DNA from: a virus
Virus record (IMG/VR): IMGVR_UViG_3300042516_000813
Coordinates: 1 to 32,137 of that record
DNA: 32,137 bases
Direction: 5' to 3' (one strand)
The notes beneath the pieces are model-generated. The model made no database searches. It had not been told where the DNA came from and saw nothing but the letters and a program-made list of their open reading frames with translations. The first letter of the stretch is position 1; each line of letters starts with the position of its first letter. Positions 30,190 through 32,137 of the stretch are shown here, piece by piece. Position numbers and translations under genes: made by a program.

Positions 30190-30477
30190 ATGGCAACAGG
30201 CATTGTTTTGGCATCGAACGCCAGCGCGACGGGTAGCTGGTTCTTCTGGCCGGGCGGTCGCGGTGAGTTCCGCGTCGAGGCAACTTTCGGCGGCGGTAGT
30301 GTCAAGCTTGAGTGCAAAGGGCCGAACGGCACCGCACAGGAAGTCGGCACAAATACCAACTTGACTGCGGCTGGCGGCGGAATCTTCGAGCTCGGCGCTG
30401 GTGAGATCCGCGCCGCGATTGCAACGGCGACCGCGGTCTACGCGATGGCATTGCGGATACCGACGCAAGGTTCGTAA
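30190..30477 (+). CDS. small beta-rich structural protein
   Basis: A 95-residue protein (ATGSWFFWPGGRGEFRVEAT, then FGGGSVKLECKGPNGTAQEV) with alternating beta strands and no charge clusters, of a type often found beside phage fibre genes. It may be a fibre cap, connector or decoration. Its exact role is not known. ACGGAG precedes the ATG; the stop overlaps the next start by one base (TAATG). Confidence 0.65.
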   Translation: MATGIVLASNASATGSWFFWPGGRGEFRVEATFGGGSVKLECKGPNGTAQEVGTNTNLTAAGGGIFELGAGEIRAAIATATAVYAMALRIPTQGS

Positions 30478-30641
30478 TGAGAACTGAGGAGCGTACTCGA
30501 TCGCGCACTCACGCTCGGACAACGACTCGGGATAATCCAGAGTTCGTCCCCGCCCCGAGCCCCGGTGTGGATGCGCTCTTGCTTGAGGACGACACCTCAT
30601 TTGCTCTCTTGGAGAGCGACGACAAGATACTTCTGGAGTAA
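30477..30641 (+). CDS. 54-residue protein with acidic Leu-Leu-Glu repeats
   Basis: Reads MRTEERTRSRTHARTTTRDN, a basic-polar start, then EFVPAPSPGVDA and three copies of a short L-L-(L/E)-E-D-D type repeat: LLLEDD, ALLESDD and KILLE. The same kind of repeat is embedded in the nozzle protein at 4886-7747. The repeat is known to me from phage tail and fibre proteins, where it probably forms stacked beta hairpins. The gene fits tightly between neighbours (TAATG start, 3 bases to the next ATG). Confidence 0.6.
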   Translation: MRTEERTRSRTHARTTTRDNPEFVPAPSPGVDALLLEDDTSFALLESDDKILLE

Positions 30642-30644
30642 GTC

Positions 30645-31232
30645 ATGGCCGACACAAAGATCAGCGCATTAAGTTCAGGCGCACCGGCGCAAGCCGGCGA
30701 TGAGTACATCGTTGCTCGGTCAGGGGCTAACTACAAGCTCACCGGCACCAACATCCTCGCTCTGGTAACCGGCACGGCTAACACCTTCACCGCCGCGCAG
30801 ACTCACGCATCCGGCAACTTGAAGATGACCGGATCATCGTCCGGCACCATCACCTTTGCGGTTCCTGCTGCGGCTGGCACCAACACGGTGACGTTTCCCG
30901 CCGAAACAATGACGGTCGGGTTCCGTAATATCCCGCAGTCGGGTTCAGCCAAGACGACTTCCTACTCGCTGGCAACCGGCGATGTCGGCAAGTTCATCGA
31001 GGTCGGTGTTTCTGGCGCCATCACGATTCCCGACGCGACGTTCGCCGCTGGCGATGTGGTGTCGATCTTCAACAACACCTCTGGCAACGTGACGATTACC
31101 TGCACGATTACGACGGCGTATATCGCGGGTACGGATGCAGACAAGGCGACGGTGACGCTGGCAACGCGAGGCGTGGCGACGATTCTGTTCTTATCGGGTA
31201 CGGTCTGCACCATTACCGGCAACGTGAGTTAA
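30645..31232 (+). CDS. fibre-like structural protein
   Basis: A 195-residue beta-rich protein. MADTKISALSSGAPAQAGDE is the common start of phage structural/fibre proteins, followed by YIVARSGANYKLTGTNILAL and a Thr/Ala-rich beta region (GDVVSIFNNTSGNVTITCTI, then ATLATRG-like ends). The central GKFIEVGVSGAITIPDATFA is a recurring phage fibre module. It is likely an adhesin component or connector for the glycine-rich protein that follows. GGAG precedes the ATG. Confidence 0.7.
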   Translation: MADTKISALSSGAPAQAGDEYIVARSGANYKLTGTNILALVTGTANTFTAAQTHASGNLKMTGSSSGTITFAVPAAAGTNTVTFPAETMTVGFRNIPQSGSAKTTSYSLATGDVGKFIEVGVSGAITIPDATFAAGDVVSIFNNTSGNVTITCTITTAYIAGTDADKATVTLATRGVATILFLSGTVCTITGNVS

Positions 31233-31235
31233 GCC

Positions 31236-32137
31236 ATGAGCGGCATTATGAGTTTGCTGCTCGCCGCCAAAGTTGCAGCGGGCGCAGCCTACACCGAATA
31301 CAAAATCTTCACCGCCTCGGGTAACTGGACTGCCCCGACCGGCGTGACCGAGGTTGAATACCTTGTCGTTGCGGGTGGAGGGGGTGGTTCTGTTGGAGGC
31401 GGCGGCGCTGGCGGTTTCCGAACTGGCACGGGGCTTTCTGTCACAGCAGGTACTGATTACACGGTAACCGTGGGCGCAGGCGCGGCAGGGATTTCTAGCG
31501 ACGCGCAAGGCAACGACGGCAACAGTTCAACATTTAGCACCATCACTTCTGCTGGAGGCGGCGGCGCCGGCGGATATTCGTCAACGGCTAGTCTGCGAAA
31601 CGGTCGTGCTGGCGGCTCTGGTGGCGGTGGCGGCGTAAGATCAAGTGGCGCACCCGGCGGTGGCGGGGTAGGCACGGGCGGTGCTGGCAATACCCCAAGC
31701 ACAAGTCCGGCACAAGGCAGCGCCGGAGGCGATGGTAATTTACAAGCCAGCGGTTCTCCCGGTGGCGGCGGTGGCGGTGCTGGAGCAGCGGGAACAACGG
31801 CTTCTTCTCCGTCTGTCGGTGGTGCGGGTGGAAATGGCACCGCATCTTCAATATCTGGCAGCAGCGTCACTTACGCGGGAGGCGGAGGCGGAGCAAGTCC
31901 TAGCGGCTCTCCTCAAGGCGCAGGCGGTTCTGGCGGCGGCGGCACAGCAGTAGCCTCGGGAACTTCAAATAATGGAAGCGCCAATACCGGAGGGGGAGGT
32001 GGAGGTAATTTCAATTTGCCTCCAGACACTGGCGGCGCAGGCGGTTCCGGCATCGTCATCCTCAAATACTCTGTCCCCGTCCAATCTGTCGTGGCCACGT
32101 TCACTTCAAGCGGCACATGGACTTGCCCGAGCGGTGT
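31236..32137 (+). CDS. glycine-rich adhesin, 3' end beyond window
   Basis: An open frame of at least 300 residues without a stop before the window end. After a short hydrophobic start (MSGIMSLLLAAKVAAGAAYT), residues 25-50 read FTASGNWTAPTGV, EVEYLVVAGGGGG, followed by about 220 residues of dense Gly/Ser/Ala-rich sequence. A second copy of the unit start, FTSSGTWTCPSGV, begins at 32100, 792 bases after the first. Such proteins resemble the glycine-rich host-recognition tips of phage fibres (for example Gp38-type adhesins). It likely decides host range. Confidence 0.75.
   Translation, partial: MSGIMSLLLAAKVAAGAAYTEYKIFTASGNWTAPTGVTEVEYLVVAGGGGGSVGGGGAGGFRTGTGLSVTAGTDYTVTVGAGAAGISSDAQGNDGNSSTFSTITSAGGGGAGGYSSTASLRNGRAGGSGGGGGVRSSGAPGGGGVGTGGAGNTPSTSPAQGSAGGDGNLQASGSPGGGGGGAGAAGTTASSPSVGGAGGNGTASSISGSSVTYAGGGGGASPSGSPQGAGGSGGGGTAVASGTSNNGSANTGGGGGGNFNLPPDTGGAGGSGIVILKYSVPVQSVVATFTSSGTWTCPSG

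Noticed and set aside
17798-32137. Diversity-generating retroelement, as in phage BPP-1
   Set aside because: The head region is BPP-1-like, but no reverse transcriptase and no template/variable repeat pair were seen in the window.

Overview
The window is almost entirely tailed-phage DNA from a short-tailed (podovirus-type) phage of a probably Gram-negative, proteobacterial host. The evidence is an HK97-type capsid gene with Bbp19-like and scaffold genes upstream (the order seen in Bordetella phage BPP-1 relatives), T7-like tail-tube genes, three internal-virion-type genes ending in a 2332-residue ejection protein, and a spike with a T7-fibre-type N-terminus. A lambda-exonuclease/ERF/NinB-like/YbcO-like operon is typical of phages of proteobacteria. 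No rRNA, tRNA, CRISPR or insertion sequence was seen. Portal, lysis, integrase and replication genes are absent, so part of the genome lies outside the window. The terminase sits near the right edge and the head genes near the left edge, which fits a circularly permuted genome opened at an arbitrary point.

Layout. Positions 1-20538 (+) hold a metallophosphoesterase, small proteins, scaffold, major capsid protein, decoration protein, tail tube, tail nozzle, internal virion proteins, the giant ejection protein, tail spike and two tail-associated proteins. Positions 20558-23947 (-) form a tightly overlapping early operon: small metal-binding and membrane peptides, ERF annealing protein, lambda-type exonuclease, a small protein with an SSB-like C-terminal tail, a NinB-like protein and a DUF1364/YbcO-like nuclease. 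Positions 23948-24070 are a dyad-symmetric divergent control region. Positions 24071-24313 (+) encode a Cro-like HTH protein. Positions 24314-24701 contain no gene but a dense series of hairpins and paired repeats. Positions 24702-29223 (+) hold small early/middle genes, a PD-(D/E)XK nuclease, three small basic proteins and both terminase subunits. Positions 29249-32137 (+) hold a proline-rich protein and a set of beta-rich or glycine-rich fibre/adhesin genes, the last one cut by the window end.

How it works together. Nearly all transcription can be explained by one bidirectional promoter centred on base 24016. The leftward unit would make a Red/ERF-type recombination set, and the rightward unit would run through the HTH gene and the structured leader into packaging, adhesin and virion genes. 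The two units converge around 20540. The structured leader at 24314-24701 is the best candidate for an undescribed element. The giant protein with an embedded JAMM (RadC-like) metalloprotease motif is the most striking protein.
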